This document shows, one piece after another, positions 1 through 9,303 of a DNA stretch of 64,000 bases. The position numbers were made by a program, and so were the translations under genes. The DNA is from Streptomyces caniferus (GTDB taxonomy: Bacteria > Actinomycetota > Actinomycetes > Streptomycetales > Streptomycetaceae), in assembly GCF_009811555.1 (NCBI RefSeq), contig NZ_BLIN01000005.1:434001-498000 (forward strand), written 5' to 3'. Position 1 is the first letter of the stretch, and each line of letters opens with the position of its first letter. Below the pieces are notes generated by a model. The model ran no database searches and was not told where the DNA came from. It saw only the letters and a program-made list of their open reading frames with translations.

Positions 1-554
1 CCCGAATCGCCGACCGCGCGTCCGCCTGGGCCATGCGCTCGGGCATCTTCCTGGCGCTGGCCGGGGCCGCCGTCGGATTCCTGATGACACAGCCCGCGCC
101 GGGGCAGCGGCGCGGCGTCTCCAAGGTGGTCGGCGCGCACAGCGTAGGCGTGCCGGACGGCGGTCCCTCCATGCCGCTGACCGGCTGGTCGACGACCGGC
201 GGAGATCTGCGGATCCCGCACTTCGTCGGCATGCATGCACTGCAACTCCTGCCGCTGCTGGTCATGGTGCTGACCGCCCTCGCACCGCGCTTCGCCCGCC
301 TTGCCGACGGCCGGATACGGTTGCGCCTGGTGCTGCTCGCCTCGGGCGGGTACGCCGCCACCTTCGCCCTGGTCCTCTGGCAGGCGCTGCGGGGTCAGCC
401 GCTGCTCCAGCCGGACGCCGTGACGCTGACGGTGGCCGGCCTGGTCCTGGCGGCCGTCACTCTCGGGACGTACGGATCCCTGAGAATTCCAACTCCCCTT
501 GCGGGCAAGACAACTGCTGAAGACGTCAACGCCTCGAAGGAACTGGCGTCATGA
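1..554 (+). CDS. Membrane protein, 5' end cut by window edge
   Basis: The reading frame is already open at the left edge (codons run from base 3), so the ATG at 33 may be internal. The visible C-terminal part has about four hydrophobic segments: one right at the start (ending near FLMTQPAPGQ), a second around HALQLLPLLVMVL, and two more in the last 80 residues. A charged hydrophilic tail follows. I do not recognise the family with certainty; it resembles small integral membrane proteins that accompany ABA4-like genes. Its stop overlaps the next ATG by 4 bases, so the two are probably co-translated. Confidence 0.6.
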   Translation, partial: RIADRASAWAMRSGIFLALAGAAVGFLMTQPAPGQRRGVSKVVGAHSVGVPDGGPSMPLTGWSTTGGDLRIPHFVGMHALQLLPLLVMVLTALAPRFARLADGRIRLRLVLLASGGYAATFALVLWQALRGQPLLQPDAVTLTVAGLVLAAVTLGTYGSLRIPTPLAGKTTAEDVNASKELAS

Positions 555-1015
555 CCGATCTCCTCTTCGAGCTCTCCTTCTGGCTGGCCGCACCCGTCTG
601 GCTACTCATGATCTTCGCCCCCGCGTGGGGCCCGACCGCCCGCATCGCCGGGTCACCGGTGACCGTGGTGCCCGTACTGCTCATCTATCTCGCGCTCGCT
701 GTCCCGGTGTTCCCCGAACTCTGGACCGCGGTCAGCAGCCCGGACCTCGGCACCTTCCGCGAGCTGACGGCACTCGCGGACGGCGCGGGAGCCATCTGGT
801 CGCAGGTCATCGCCTGGGATCTCCTCATCGGGCAGTGGATGTACCGGGAGGCCAGACGGCTCAGGATCCCCGCCCTGCTGATGGGGCCCCTGCTCGTCTT
901 CACGATCCTGCTGTCGCCCTTCGGGCTGCTGGCGTTCCTGGGGCTGCGGACGGCATGGATACGGCGTGCGACCCGCGACGACCTCGCGGTCGCCGCGTCC
1001 CACGGAGTCACGTAG
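551..1015 (+). CDS. ABA4-like (DUF4281) family membrane protein
   Basis: A 154-residue protein with four predicted transmembrane segments (about residues 5-25, 38-55, 85-105 and 112-135). The layout FWLAAPVWLLMIFAP at the start and IWSQVIAWDLLIGQWMYREA in the middle, followed by a proline-rich last pair of helices, is what I know of the ABA4-like family; plant ABA4 is involved in neoxanthin formation, but bacterial members have no settled function. The ATG overlaps the upstream stop (ATGA), which fixes the start. Identification is from the pattern only. Confidence 0.7.
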   Translation: MTDLLFELSFWLAAPVWLLMIFAPAWGPTARIAGSPVTVVPVLLIYLALAVPVFPELWTAVSSPDLGTFRELTALADGAGAIWSQVIAWDLLIGQWMYREARRLRIPALLMGPLLVFTILLSPFGLLAFLGLRTAWIRRATRDDLAVAASHGVT

Positions 1016-2069
1016 GCCGAGCACGGCCCCGCCTCGCCCGCCGCAGACGGCTGATCAGCAGCTCGAGCCCACGTTTGACCCCGGAAACGGGTAGTGCGGG
1101 TAGTGACCTCAACCTGGTTGCATGCAGCGGGAGTTGAGCCAGAGGAGGTGAGGCATCCATGTGGAGAGGCTCCTGGTAGACGGGTGATCGTCGAGATCAG
1201 CTGTCCAGCCAGGAGCCTCACGGTCTACCGGTACGTGACCGAGGCTCCTTGGCCGACCAGTCGGTGAAACTCGTCGTCCTGGACTCGGGGCCGGGTGACG
1301 ACATCCTCGGAACCCATGCGCCGGCGCAGTTCGGTCTCGTCCCCCGTCTCGCAGCAGTGGCGGGCGAGGTCCCGCATGCCCAGTTCGCGGCACGCATACC
1401 CTTGGGAACGTCTCAGCAGCCCGTCAGCCGCAGTGTCCGGTTGACCACCGGGGACGCCTCCGACGCAGCACACAGCTCGCGGCGGGCTCACCCGCCAGCA
1501 CCAGTGCCTGCGCACCGTTGTTTCCAACGGCGATCACGCCGCCAGATCATCCACCGCGCAGGTCCGGTCGCAGCCGTCTGGAGTGGTGGCGTCTCCGCCA
1601 GGACACCGGTCTCCCCCACCATGCAGCCAACGAGGAGACGGGGACGACGACCAAAGGCCCGCCCATCAGCTCCACCCGAACAATAGAGATGTGGGACGCA
1701 TCGGCTGCAGCAGACGAAGGGATGCTCATTCCGTCAGCGTGCTCGCGACCAGACAACCCCGCGGGGGACGATAACGCCCATCTGGACCTGCCCCGGGCGG
1801 ACAGCGACCACCGGCGAGTGCTGGCGGTGCTGAGATTCCCGGAAGGAAACGGCTGACCCCGGGCGCTCGCCGGAGGCCGGCCGACGCCGGGGCGGCGAAA
1901 AGTTTGGTGCGCGGGGCCGACGGAACCGGGTAATGTCATTGTCATGTTCTTCCAGACGCCGATTTACGAGTGAGAGCCTGATGGGCCCGTGCTGACGTCC
2001 TTCGGCGTCGCCGCGCCCGTCCCCCACCGATGAATCCGTAGATCACTTCACATCATTCCGGGAGAACCC
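1016..2069. other. 1 kb without a convincing gene; one long inverted repeat
   Basis: No frame here has good codon bias together with a ribosome binding site. An 11-base inverted repeat (GAGGCTCCTGG at 1166-1176 against CCAGGAGCCTC at 1209-1219, loop 32 bases) is the only clear structure; it could be a weak terminator or the end of a lost insertion element. The rest looks like decayed intergenic DNA. Confidence 0.4.
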
Positions 2070-2279
2070 GTGAGCAAGAACATCAACAACCCCGTGGGCA
2101 TGGGCGGCGGCCAGCGCAAGAGGCTGTCCCGCGCCGAACGGCAGAACAACGGTCCGCACCGCAACCTCGACCGCCAGGGTGCCGCCGACCAGAAGGCGGA
2201 GCTGGTGCGCAAGATGCGCGAGAAGGCGGGCGCAGCCGAGGGCGCCGGGCAGACGGGCGACGACACCGCACAGAGCTGA
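2070..2279 (+). CDS. DUF6243-type small hydrophilic protein
   Basis: A 69-residue, highly charged, presumably cytoplasmic protein. The N-terminal half (MSKNINNPVGMGGGQRKRLS followed by RAERQNN) matches what I remember of the DUF6243 family, a small actinobacterial family of unknown function. The C-terminal half is rich in K, E, R and A and may be helical. A strong RBS-like GGGAG lies 10-14 bases upstream of the ATG. A GC-rich hairpin follows the stop, consistent with a single-gene transcript. The function is unknown. Confidence 0.7.
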   Translation: MSKNINNPVGMGGGQRKRLSRAERQNNGPHRNLDRQGAADQKAELVRKMREKAGAAEGAGQTGDDTAQS

Positions 2280-2311
2280 CGCACCGCCGCCGCAGGGCGG
2301 CACCGCACGGG

Positions 2312-2348
2312 GCAGGGCCCGGACCGCGACGCGCGGCCCGGGCCCTGC
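2312..2348 (+). terminator. Hairpin terminator after the DUF6243 gene
   Basis: Perfect 11-base arms, GCAGGGCCCGG (2312-2322) and CCGGGCCCTGC (2338-2348), with a 15-base loop, start 33 bases after the upstream stop codon. There is no U-tract, which is usual for actinomycete terminators. Confidence 0.6.
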
Positions 2349-2691
2349 TGCCGTATCGGGGGCCTGCCGCCGTACCGGGCGCGGCCGGTCCCGCTCAGCT
2401 CTCGGCCGACCCACCCGGGGCCAGCCGCAGAAGCCCTGACCCAGCCCGGCCAGCAGCAGACCGTGGAGCAGGCCCAGCGTGCCCGCACACCGCATTCAGG
2501 GCTTCAGCGCTCTCTACGTCACTGTTCATGGGCGTCACGGCCGCGGTCTCCTCCGGGATCTCCGCGCCGCCCACAGCTTGCCGGGTTCCTCGGAAGGCTT
2601 CCAGGAGCCAGCCAATCCGGGGCGAGCGGGCATGGCGGCGGGTGACGTCGGCCGGCTACGCGACCGTATCGTCCCAGGTCAGGTCGGCTAG

Positions 2692-2888
2692 GAGCTGTCC
2701 GGCCGGTCATGCAACCGTCGCTTGATCTGCTCGTGTGGTGCGAGTATGGGGCGGTTTCAGCCGATATGTCGGATGTGGAGCGGGAACGCCTCAGGCGGTT
2801 CCTGCCGGTGAGCAACGGTCGGCGCGGACGCCCCTTCCCGGACTCATAACTTGACGCGCTAAGCGCCTGAGTGGCCTTCGGACAGCTC
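2692..2888 (+). mobile_element. MITE-like remnant of an IS5-type insertion sequence
   Basis: Perfect 10-base inverted repeats GAGCTGTCCG (2692-2701) and CGGACAGCTC (2879-2888) bracket a 197-base segment that contains the N-terminus of a transposase (2766-2849). The structure is what internal deletion of an IS leaves behind. No target-site duplication could be recognised with confidence. The family assignment rests on the transposase fragment. Confidence 0.5.
2766..2849 (+). pseudogene. Truncated IS5-family transposase N-terminus
   Basis: Twenty-seven codons beginning MSDVERERLRRFLPVSNGRR and ending in a stop at 2847-2849. The pattern 'D..WERLRPFLPVSNGR.GRP' is typical of the first residues of IS5/DUF4096-type transposases of actinomycetes. 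Everything after the first helix is gone, so it cannot be functional. Confidence 0.55.
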
Positions 2889-3287
2889 AGCGTCACCGTC
2901 CGCGCCTACGCCGACCTCGCCACACCTCGCTGACCGGCGGCACTTCTCACCCCCGGTGCACCCCTCGACTGCTGAGTGCCCCCCTGCTTCTGATCTCCGC
3001 AACACCAGCTCAACTCACCGGCGTCCGGCAGCTGGTGCCGCCTGCCGGCGCCACGACGAGGAGGCAGGCCATCCGTAGCCTGATTCTGACTCAAAACCTA
3101 AGCGGCTGCCGTGATGTCGCTCCAGGCCTCACGGAGCGGTGGGTACGGCCTTTACTGGCAATCTTGGACATCTTCGGTACTTCGCCGGATTAGAGTCCGT
3201 TGAGCAGTCGGCCCCGTCCGCCACGCAGTGGCACCACCGCGCTGCGCAATGCCCATCCCGGCTACGAGACTTCCCGTGAGGTGCCCC

Positions 3288-4121
3288 ATGTCCAGCGCTA
3301 CGTCCGATGACTCCACGCCTGCATACATTGATCCGACACGACCCAGTATCGCGCGGGTGTACGACGCTTTCCTCGGTGGCACGGACAACTACGAGGTGGA
3401 CCGCGAGGTAGTTCGGAGTGTGCAGGAGGCCGTGCCGGAGGTCCAGGACCTGGCAGTCGAGAACCGCGCGTTCCTGATCCGCACCTGCCGGTTCCTGGCC
3501 GGCCAGACAGGCATCACCCAGTATCTGGACTGCGGCTCGGGCCTTCCGACCGCAGAGAACACCCACCAGGTGGTGCAGCGGGTCAACCCGGACTCGCGGA
3601 TCGCCTATGTGGACAACGACCCGGCGGTGCTGGCCCACGGCCGGGCGCTGCTGGAGGAGAACGAGAACACCGCCCTCGTCTCCGAGGACATCTTCGAACC
3701 GGAGAAGCTGCTGCAGAATGACCTCGTACGGTCCAAGCTGGACTGGAACGAGCCCATCGCACTGCTGCACATGGGCACGCTGCACCACTACAAGGGTGAG
3801 GTCACGCGTTCTCGCAAGGACATCATGCGCGCCTACATCGACGCGCTGCCGTCGGGCTCTTACGTGGCGATCAGTCACTTCCTGGACCCGGAGGACGAGC
3901 ACAGCCAGGTTGCGCGGAAGATGGAGCACAAGTTTCTGCACAGCAGGATGGGAAGTGGCACCTTCTCCACCAGGACCGAACTGCAGGAGCTCTTCAACGG
4001 TCTGGAGATGGTCCCCCCATACCTGGTTCCGTGCGGCGACTGGCGGCCGGACGGCCCTCAGCTCAAGGAGAAGAACGCAGCCCAGCGGTGCATCGCCGGC
4101 GGCGTCGCCCGTAAGTCATAG
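3288..4121 (+). CDS. DUF574-family SAM-dependent methyltransferase
   Basis: A 277-residue protein of the Methyltransf_19 (DUF574) family, which is expanded in Streptomyces and mostly uncharacterised. Visible family features are the opening IDPTRPSIARVYDAFLGG with D-N-Y after it, the SAM-binding motif QYLDCGSGLPT near residue 80, the acidic strand end in IAYVDNDP, and the HMGTLHHY segment. The ATG at 3288 was chosen over the upstream ATG at 3228 because a GTGAGG precedes it and the family normally starts just before this TPAYIDPTRPS segment. It appears to be monocistronic. The substrate is unknown. Confidence 0.85.
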   Translation: MSSATSDDSTPAYIDPTRPSIARVYDAFLGGTDNYEVDREVVRSVQEAVPEVQDLAVENRAFLIRTCRFLAGQTGITQYLDCGSGLPTAENTHQVVQRVNPDSRIAYVDNDPAVLAHGRALLEENENTALVSEDIFEPEKLLQNDLVRSKLDWNEPIALLHMGTLHHYKGEVTRSRKDIMRAYIDALPSGSYVAISHFLDPEDEHSQVARKMEHKFLHSRMGSGTFSTRTELQELFNGLEMVPPYLVPCGDWRPDGPQLKEKNAAQRCIAGGVARKS

Positions 4122-4594
4122 GCCGCGCGCACTTCCGACGCGGTCCAGTGCTGCCCAGCCGCCCCGTCGTCCTACTCAGTGCTTCCACACCCTCCGTACC
4201 CTGACCGGGCAGGCCGCCAACGCCGCGGCGAGCAAGGCTGATTCGTGGCGTGCTCCGAGCTAGGCGCGCGGGCGGCCAGCAGCTCTTCAGCCGCAGGGAC
4301 CCACCGCGCGCAGAGCGGCCGCCCGCGGTCCGTGCATGGCCCTCCGGACTGAGGGACGGACGGATCGCCACGTTGTGCCCAGCTGCGTGGAACCGGTCTC
4401 GAAGATGTCGTCACGAGCCCTGGTGGGCTCACAATCGGTACGGCGCACCCTTCTCCAGCGGCCTGTTGACCGCCGCTGGCCCAGCAGACCCCGCGGCGCG
4501 CGGATGTACCGAACGGGAGATCTCGTCCGCTGGACTTCCGAGCCGAAGCACGAGGGCCTCTACCGAGGTGTGGGCCGCATCTCTCGGACAGGCC
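4122..4594. other. Intergenic region containing a vestige of an NRPS gene
   Basis: No intact gene. Apart from the adenylation-domain vestige listed separately, the rest shows no coding signature on either strand. Confidence 0.4.
4486..4536 (+). pseudogene. NRPS adenylation-domain remnant (A8 motif)
   Basis: The plus-strand frame reads GARMYRTGDLVRW, the A7/A8 core (YRTGDL.RW) of non-ribosomal peptide synthetase adenylation domains. Neither the 5' nor the 3' continuation keeps recognisable A-domain motifs in this frame, so it is a fragment of a lost NRPS. It lies beside a P450 gene, which may be another survivor of the same old cluster (inference). Confidence 0.5.
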
Positions 4595-5908
4595 CTACAG
4601 GTCCCGTGGCCGCACCCTCATCCGGATCCCGTCCCGTGCCCACAGCACGAACCGTTCCACCGGCGTCACCTCGTGCCCCGGCGCGGGCCGAAAGTGCAGG
4701 CGCTTGAGGAGGACGGCCAGGACGAGCTGGGCCTCGACCGTGGCCAGAGCGGCGCCCTCGCAGCTTCGTGGCCCGATCCCGAAGGGGACGTACGCGAGCC
4801 TCGGCCGCTTGGCCACCTCCTGCGGCGTGAACCGTTCGGGGTCGAACCGCTCCGGCTCGGGCCAGTGCTCAGGGTTCAGGTGCACCGCCCAGAACGGATA
4901 GAACACCGTCGTCCCGGCCGGGATCTCGTACGGGCCCAGAACCAGGTCCTCGGTCGTCTCGCGTGCGCCGTACGGGCCGGGCGGGAACAGGCGCATCGAC
5001 TCCTTGAGCACCATGTCCAGATACGTGAGACGCCGCAGATCACCGTAATCGGGCGTGGCGCGCTCGCCCAACACCTGGTCCAGTTCGGCGGCGACGCGAT
5101 CGGCCACGTCAGGATGGCGGCCCAGCAGGTGCAGTGTCCACGAGACGGCGACGCCGGTGGTGTGGTGGGCGGCGAGCAGCGTCACCATCACGGTGTCCCG
5201 GATCCGCGCCGGGCTCTGACCGGCCTCGACGAGCGCCCCGATCAGGTCGCTGCGGTCGGTGCGGCCGCCCGAGCGGTGCGCCGCCACCACGCGGTCGACC
5301 GTCGCGCGCAGATAGGCAAGGGCCGCCTCGGCCCGCTCCGCCGAGCGCGGGTCTGCCCGCGGCACCTGGTAGAGCCTCCCGAGGTGCTCGGTGAGCACCT
5401 CCTCGAACGCGGCGACGACACGGTCCGTGTCGGTTTCCGCGCCACCGAGGGCGAACCCGCAGATCATACGGAGCGAGAGCGCGGTCAACTCCTGTTGCAG
5501 ATCGACGGGTTCGCCGTCGATCTGCCCCGCCCAGCGGTCCGCGAGCTCCTGCGCCAGCTCGGTGAAGCGCGCGAAGTGCCGCTCGTGAGCCGGTCGTCCG
5601 GCGAGCACCGAGAGCAGTAGTCGGCGCCAGGGGGTGTGCTCGTCGGCAGGCAGCACTTGCAGGTTGCCTGCCTCGCACAGCGGGTCCAGGAACGCGAACA
5701 GCTTCTCGGGCCGCGTGTCGAGGTGCGCCGTGGCCTCCAGAAGCACGGGATCGGCGACCGAAACGGCCGTTTCCGCTCCCGGCAGTTGGAAGCGCACAAC
5801 GGGTCCGTACGCCTCGTGCAGATGTAACTGGTACCGGTGCAGCCCGCACGCAGCCGCGACGGCGCTCAGCCCGCCGTCCTCCTGGCGCTCGGGGCCGGGG
5901 ATACGCAT
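4595..5908 (-). CDS. Cytochrome P450
   Basis: A 437-residue soluble bacterial P450. The heme loop FGIGPRSCEG (ligand Cys383), the K-helix ExxR in KESMRLFPPGP and the PERF meander (FDPERF) are all present, so heme binding is expected. The I-helix reads LLAAHHTTG where LLAG(H)(E/D)TT is usual: the Gly is Ala and the acidic residue of the acid-alcohol pair is His. This may alter proton delivery. The ATG at 5908 has AGGAGG 10 bases upstream, which decides against the longer start at 5968. No ferredoxin gene is adjacent. The substrate is unknown. Confidence 0.9.
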   Translation of the reverse strand: MRIPGPERQEDGGLSAVAAACGLHRYQLHLHEAYGPVVRFQLPGAETAVSVADPVLLEATAHLDTRPEKLFAFLDPLCEAGNLQVLPADEHTPWRRLLLSVLAGRPAHERHFARFTELAQELADRWAGQIDGEPVDLQQELTALSLRMICGFALGGAETDTDRVVAAFEEVLTEHLGRLYQVPRADPRSAERAEAALAYLRATVDRVVAAHRSGGRTDRSDLIGALVEAGQSPARIRDTVMVTLLAAHHTTGVAVSWTLHLLGRHPDVADRVAAELDQVLGERATPDYGDLRRLTYLDMVLKESMRLFPPGPYGARETTEDLVLGPYEIPAGTTVFYPFWAVHLNPEHWPEPERFDPERFTPQEVAKRPRLAYVPFGIGPRSCEGAALATVEAQLVLAVLLKRLHFRPAPGHEVTPVERFVLWARDGIRMRVRPRDL

Positions 5909-6408
5909 AACGGTGCCTCCTGTGCCACGTCCTGCCCCTCGTCGCGTCTGTTCCGAGGGGCCCGTCAACTCGCTCTTGCATCAGCCGGGGTTTTCCCCGC
6001 TCCTGCTTCCCTACCCCACGGCGGAGTCCCGTGCCCGCACCGGCCTCGGCGGGCATTTCACGGATCACGGAGGGACATTGCGCGCCAGCACCGGGGTGGT
6101 GTCGCGGTGGTCAGGCGGCGCGATGACGTCCTGCAAGAGCATGCGCGCCGCCCACGGATCCCCGGGCGCTCGAACGGAGACGACCAGAACCGATGGAGGA
6201 ACTCGCGGGCCACGTAGCGTTTGCCCGGGACAGCACTTCCCCATGGTCCCAGCACAGCAGCCGCGTCACGGGGGCGCACGAAGGTGAATGGTCAGCGCGC
6301 ACCGCATCCCCGAGATCGTTGTCGAAAGCGCGCGGCCTGCACAGATCGCGGCCCTACAGGATGCGGCACGCCCAGAGGGAGTGCCGCGTACTGGGGCGTG
6401 CGGTCGCC
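5909..6408. other. 500-base gap, no gene recognised
   Basis: This is upstream DNA of the leftward P450 and downstream DNA of the leftward Endo H gene. Short open frames exist on both strands but none has an RBS plus a recognisable protein. Confidence 0.4.
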
Positions 6409-7329
6409 TTACGGCGTATAGACGGCGTCACTGCTGTACAGCTCCCTGGTGAACGCGGAGACCTCGGCGCTGCGGTCGGCGCCGTCGAGGTTGTACGTCA
6501 GATAGACGCCGTACCCCTCGCTGACGGTGCGGCGGGCGAGGTCGGCGACTGTGCCCTGCGAGGTGCGGCCGATCTCGACGGCCGCCGGCGACAGCTTCGA
6601 CTTGGGCAGTGCGATGCCGGGGGGCTGCCAGGTGCCGTAGTACGGGTTCCAGGCGTAGTCGAACTTGGACGAGACGTCGACGCCGCCGTAGGAGAGACGC
6701 GACGCGGCCGGGCCGATATTGTAGAGGCTGATGATCTTGCCTGGCATGTTCGCGCGCAGCGCCGTCACCAGGTGTACGAACGAGCTGTCGTTGGGCTGGC
6801 CGGTGCCGTTGTTGCCGTACTCGGCGTACTCGTCGTCGAAGTCGATGCCGTCGAGGCCGTACTGGGCCACGGTGTCCGACAGTTGCTTCGCGAATGCCGA
6901 CGCCGCTTGCTGTGACGGGAAGTTGGCGAAGCCCGCGCCCTGGTGGTTGCCGAGTACCGAGAGGACGACCTTGATGCCCTTCTGCTGCAGCGGCCGTATC
7001 TCCGTGGCGGCGTTGTCGAGGACGCGCTGCACGTTCTCGTTGAAGTACAGATGCGCCGTCTTCGTGCCCGTGTCGTAGTTGATGTTCGCCGCGAAGATCA
7101 CGGCAACGTCGAAGACGTTGCCACCGCCGTTGGCGAGGGTGTACTTGCCGACGTTCAGCATGCTGTTGTTGTTCACCTCGACGTACGCCACCGAAGTCGG
7201 CCCCTGTTTCGCGGGTGCGGAAGCCGTTGCTGCGCCGGTCGTGGCGGTCGCGCCGAAGGCAAGCGCCGCGGCGGCCGAGAGCGCGAGTGCGGCCATCCGC
7301 ACTCTGCTCCGTACCAGAGTGAACGTCAT
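6409..7329 (-). CDS. Endo-beta-N-acetylglucosaminidase H (GH18), secreted
   Basis: The protein is very close to Endo H of Streptomyces plicatus as I remember it. It cleaves the chitobiose core of high-mannose N-glycans outside the cell. The 306 residues start with a Sec/Tat-type signal (basic TLVRSRVRM, a hydrophobic Ala/Leu run, cleavage near ATASA-PAKQG around residue 38). The mature part has the GH18 active-site signature DGIDFDDEYAEY at 160-171; Asp165 and Glu167 correspond to Asp130 and Glu132 of mature Endo H, with Glu as the acid/base. The length matches the family. It is monocistronic. Confidence 0.96.
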   Translation of the reverse strand: MTFTLVRSRVRMAALALSAAAALAFGATATTGAATASAPAKQGPTSVAYVEVNNNSMLNVGKYTLANGGGNVFDVAVIFAANINYDTGTKTAHLYFNENVQRVLDNAATEIRPLQQKGIKVVLSVLGNHQGAGFANFPSQQAASAFAKQLSDTVAQYGLDGIDFDDEYAEYGNNGTGQPNDSSFVHLVTALRANMPGKIISLYNIGPAASRLSYGGVDVSSKFDYAWNPYYGTWQPPGIALPKSKLSPAAVEIGRTSQGTVADLARRTVSEGYGVYLTYNLDGADRSAEVSAFTRELYSSDAVYTP

Positions 7330-7847
7330 TGATCGGTCTCCCCTCGCATAGGTCGGCGCCCGACCTGACCGAAAGCGCCGAGTGAGCCCTCCGAGTCTTC
7401 CGCTCCCGGGACCGAATCCCGAGAGTCGTGCCCGAACTCTTCACAGTCCCCACGCACGTCTGCGCGACAACATGACGCCTGGGCACCGGAGTTGGTAGGA
7501 GCAGATCACGATCGACATACGCCTCCGCCCTGGCCGACCACCGACGCTGACGACGCGAGGAACGCGCACGCGCCAGGGAACGACGCGCCATCATGTAGCC
7601 GTGTACCTCACCGTGATGGAAGGCATCGCCCAAGCCTCCCCGAACGCCACCGTACGTAGTGGATTGCCGTCCCATTCGGTCCCTGTGGGTGGCTTGGGCC
7701 AAATGCCTCGAGCGGCGGCTCACGGCGCAGATCGCGATGTCACACCTCTCCTCAGCACCCCGCAATCCCTCGGGCAGGTCGAGGAACAGCGCGGTTCCTC
7801 CCTTATGGTGACGCTGACTCAATACTGATAGCGAGGAGCAACCATCC
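7330..7847. other. Divergent intergenic region, 518 bases
   Basis: It carries the upstream regions of the leftward Endo H gene and of the rightward monooxygenase (RBS GCGAGGAG 12 bases before the ATG at 7848). No gene or repeat stood out. Confidence 0.4.
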
Positions 7848-9029
7848 ATGGCGGTCTCGATCGGATTGCATGTCAGCCCGGAATTTCCCGCGATGCTCGA
7901 GCGGATCGACGCACTCGGCGGGGTGCTCGACGCGGACGCGGACGCGGCCGAGAAACTCGGCAGACTCACCGAGGACGTCGCGCGGCCGTTGCTGGGTGCC
8001 GGGGTCGTGGGGGCCGCGCTGCCGCAGAGCCTCGGCGGCTACGAGTTCTCCCCACGCCAATTGATAGAGACAGTCGAGCGGGTCAGTTACCACGATTCCG
8101 CGGCCGGTTGGACGATGATGGCGCTGCAGTTGATGACCGGCACCACTGCGGCCTATCTCGATGCCGTTGCGACGGCCGACTTGTTCCCGGATGTCGCGGG
8201 TGGGGACCACGCGTTGTTGGCCGGGCACGGCACCCGGCCCGGTCGGGCCGTCCTGGTGGAGGGTGGCTATCTGGTGAGCGGCAGTTGGCAGTTCGCCTCC
8301 GGCATGGCGCACGCCACCCATATCCACAGTGCGATCCAGGTCGAGGGCACCGGGGAGCTGCGGGTGCTGGCGATGCCGAAGTCGCAGGTGGAACTCGTCG
8401 ACAACTGGGATGTGCTCGGGCTGCGTGCGACGCACAGTATTGATTACCACTGCGCCGATGTGCTCGTCCCGGCGACGCATACGTATCTCGCCACGACGAC
8501 GAACCCCGCCAACGGCGGCGCGATCTACCGCCTCGGATTGGTCAACATGTCCGCCATCGGACACACCGGTTGGGCCCTTGGTGTCGGGCGGCGCCTGCTC
8601 GATGAACTGAAGTTGGTCGCCGCGGCGAAATCCGGCACACGTAACGCCGCCGTCGACACCACGCAGTTCCACGCGGAGTACGCGGCCGCCGAAGCCAAGC
8701 TTCGTTCGGCACGGGCGTGGGCGATGGAGGTATGGCGAGGGATCGAAGACACTCTGGACGCAGGTGAGTTGTCGAGTACTGAGCAGGACACACTGCTCAG
8801 GCTGGCGCTCAACCACGCGACGTGGACCGTGCAGGACGTGGGTCAGACGGTGCACCGGTGGGCGGGGACGGCGGCGATCCGGCGCGGGCCGATCGACCGT
8901 TTTCTGCGTGATCTCGGCACAGGTACCCAGCACATCACCTCGAGCCCCACGGTGCTGCAGAACTGCGGGAAATGGCTCAGCGGCGCGCAACCGCAAGCGC
9001 ACTGGGAGTTTCTCGACTTGACGCAGTGA
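7848..9029 (+). CDS. Acyl-CoA-dehydrogenase-fold flavin monooxygenase
   Basis: A 393-residue protein with the ACAD fold of group D flavin monooxygenases (HpaB/HsaA/ActVA-ORF5 type). The N-terminal helical part has PLLGAGVVGAALPQSLGGYE and SYHDSAAGWTMM, a middle beta domain follows (GTRPGRAVLVEGGYLVSGSW), and the C-terminal helical part has VGQTVHRWAGTAAIRRGPI with RDLGTGTQHITSS. Such enzymes use reduced flavin from a separate reductase to hydroxylate aromatic or CoA/ACP-bound substrates. The flavin reductase domain at 13.4 kb could serve it (inference). The AraC gene that converges on it from the right is a candidate regulator. The substrate is unknown. Confidence 0.8.
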   Translation: MAVSIGLHVSPEFPAMLERIDALGGVLDADADAAEKLGRLTEDVARPLLGAGVVGAALPQSLGGYEFSPRQLIETVERVSYHDSAAGWTMMALQLMTGTTAAYLDAVATADLFPDVAGGDHALLAGHGTRPGRAVLVEGGYLVSGSWQFASGMAHATHIHSAIQVEGTGELRVLAMPKSQVELVDNWDVLGLRATHSIDYHCADVLVPATHTYLATTTNPANGGAIYRLGLVNMSAIGHTGWALGVGRRLLDELKLVAAAKSGTRNAAVDTTQFHAEYAAAEAKLRSARAWAMEVWRGIEDTLDAGELSSTEQDTLLRLALNHATWTVQDVGQTVHRWAGTAAIRRGPIDRFLRDLGTGTQHITSSPTVLQNCGKWLSGAQPQAHWEFLDLTQ

Positions 9030-9303
9030 TCACCAGGTCGGCGAGTGCGTGCACCGGAACGAAAGGAGCCGGTGTTCGCCCGGCTGCCGGATTTCATGCT
9101 GCCTGCGGCGACGCCCCCCCCGAGTGCGACGAATCTCCCGGTCGTCACGTTCGCGGCGCCGTGGGACTTCGCCAGGCGGACGAGGTCTCTGACGGGCATG
9201 TCGGCGGGCAGGTGCGAGATCCAGAGGACAGAGGACAGACTCAACGGCTCGCTCCGCCCTCCCCTCCGCTGATCGACGGGGCGGCCGAAAGACCGAAGGT
9301 CTC

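Noticed and set aside
9045..9272. A 75-codon frame between the flavin monooxygenase and the AraC gene
   Set aside because: No RBS, composition like non-coding DNA, and no recognised motif; a minus-strand reading of the same stretch was equally unconvincing.
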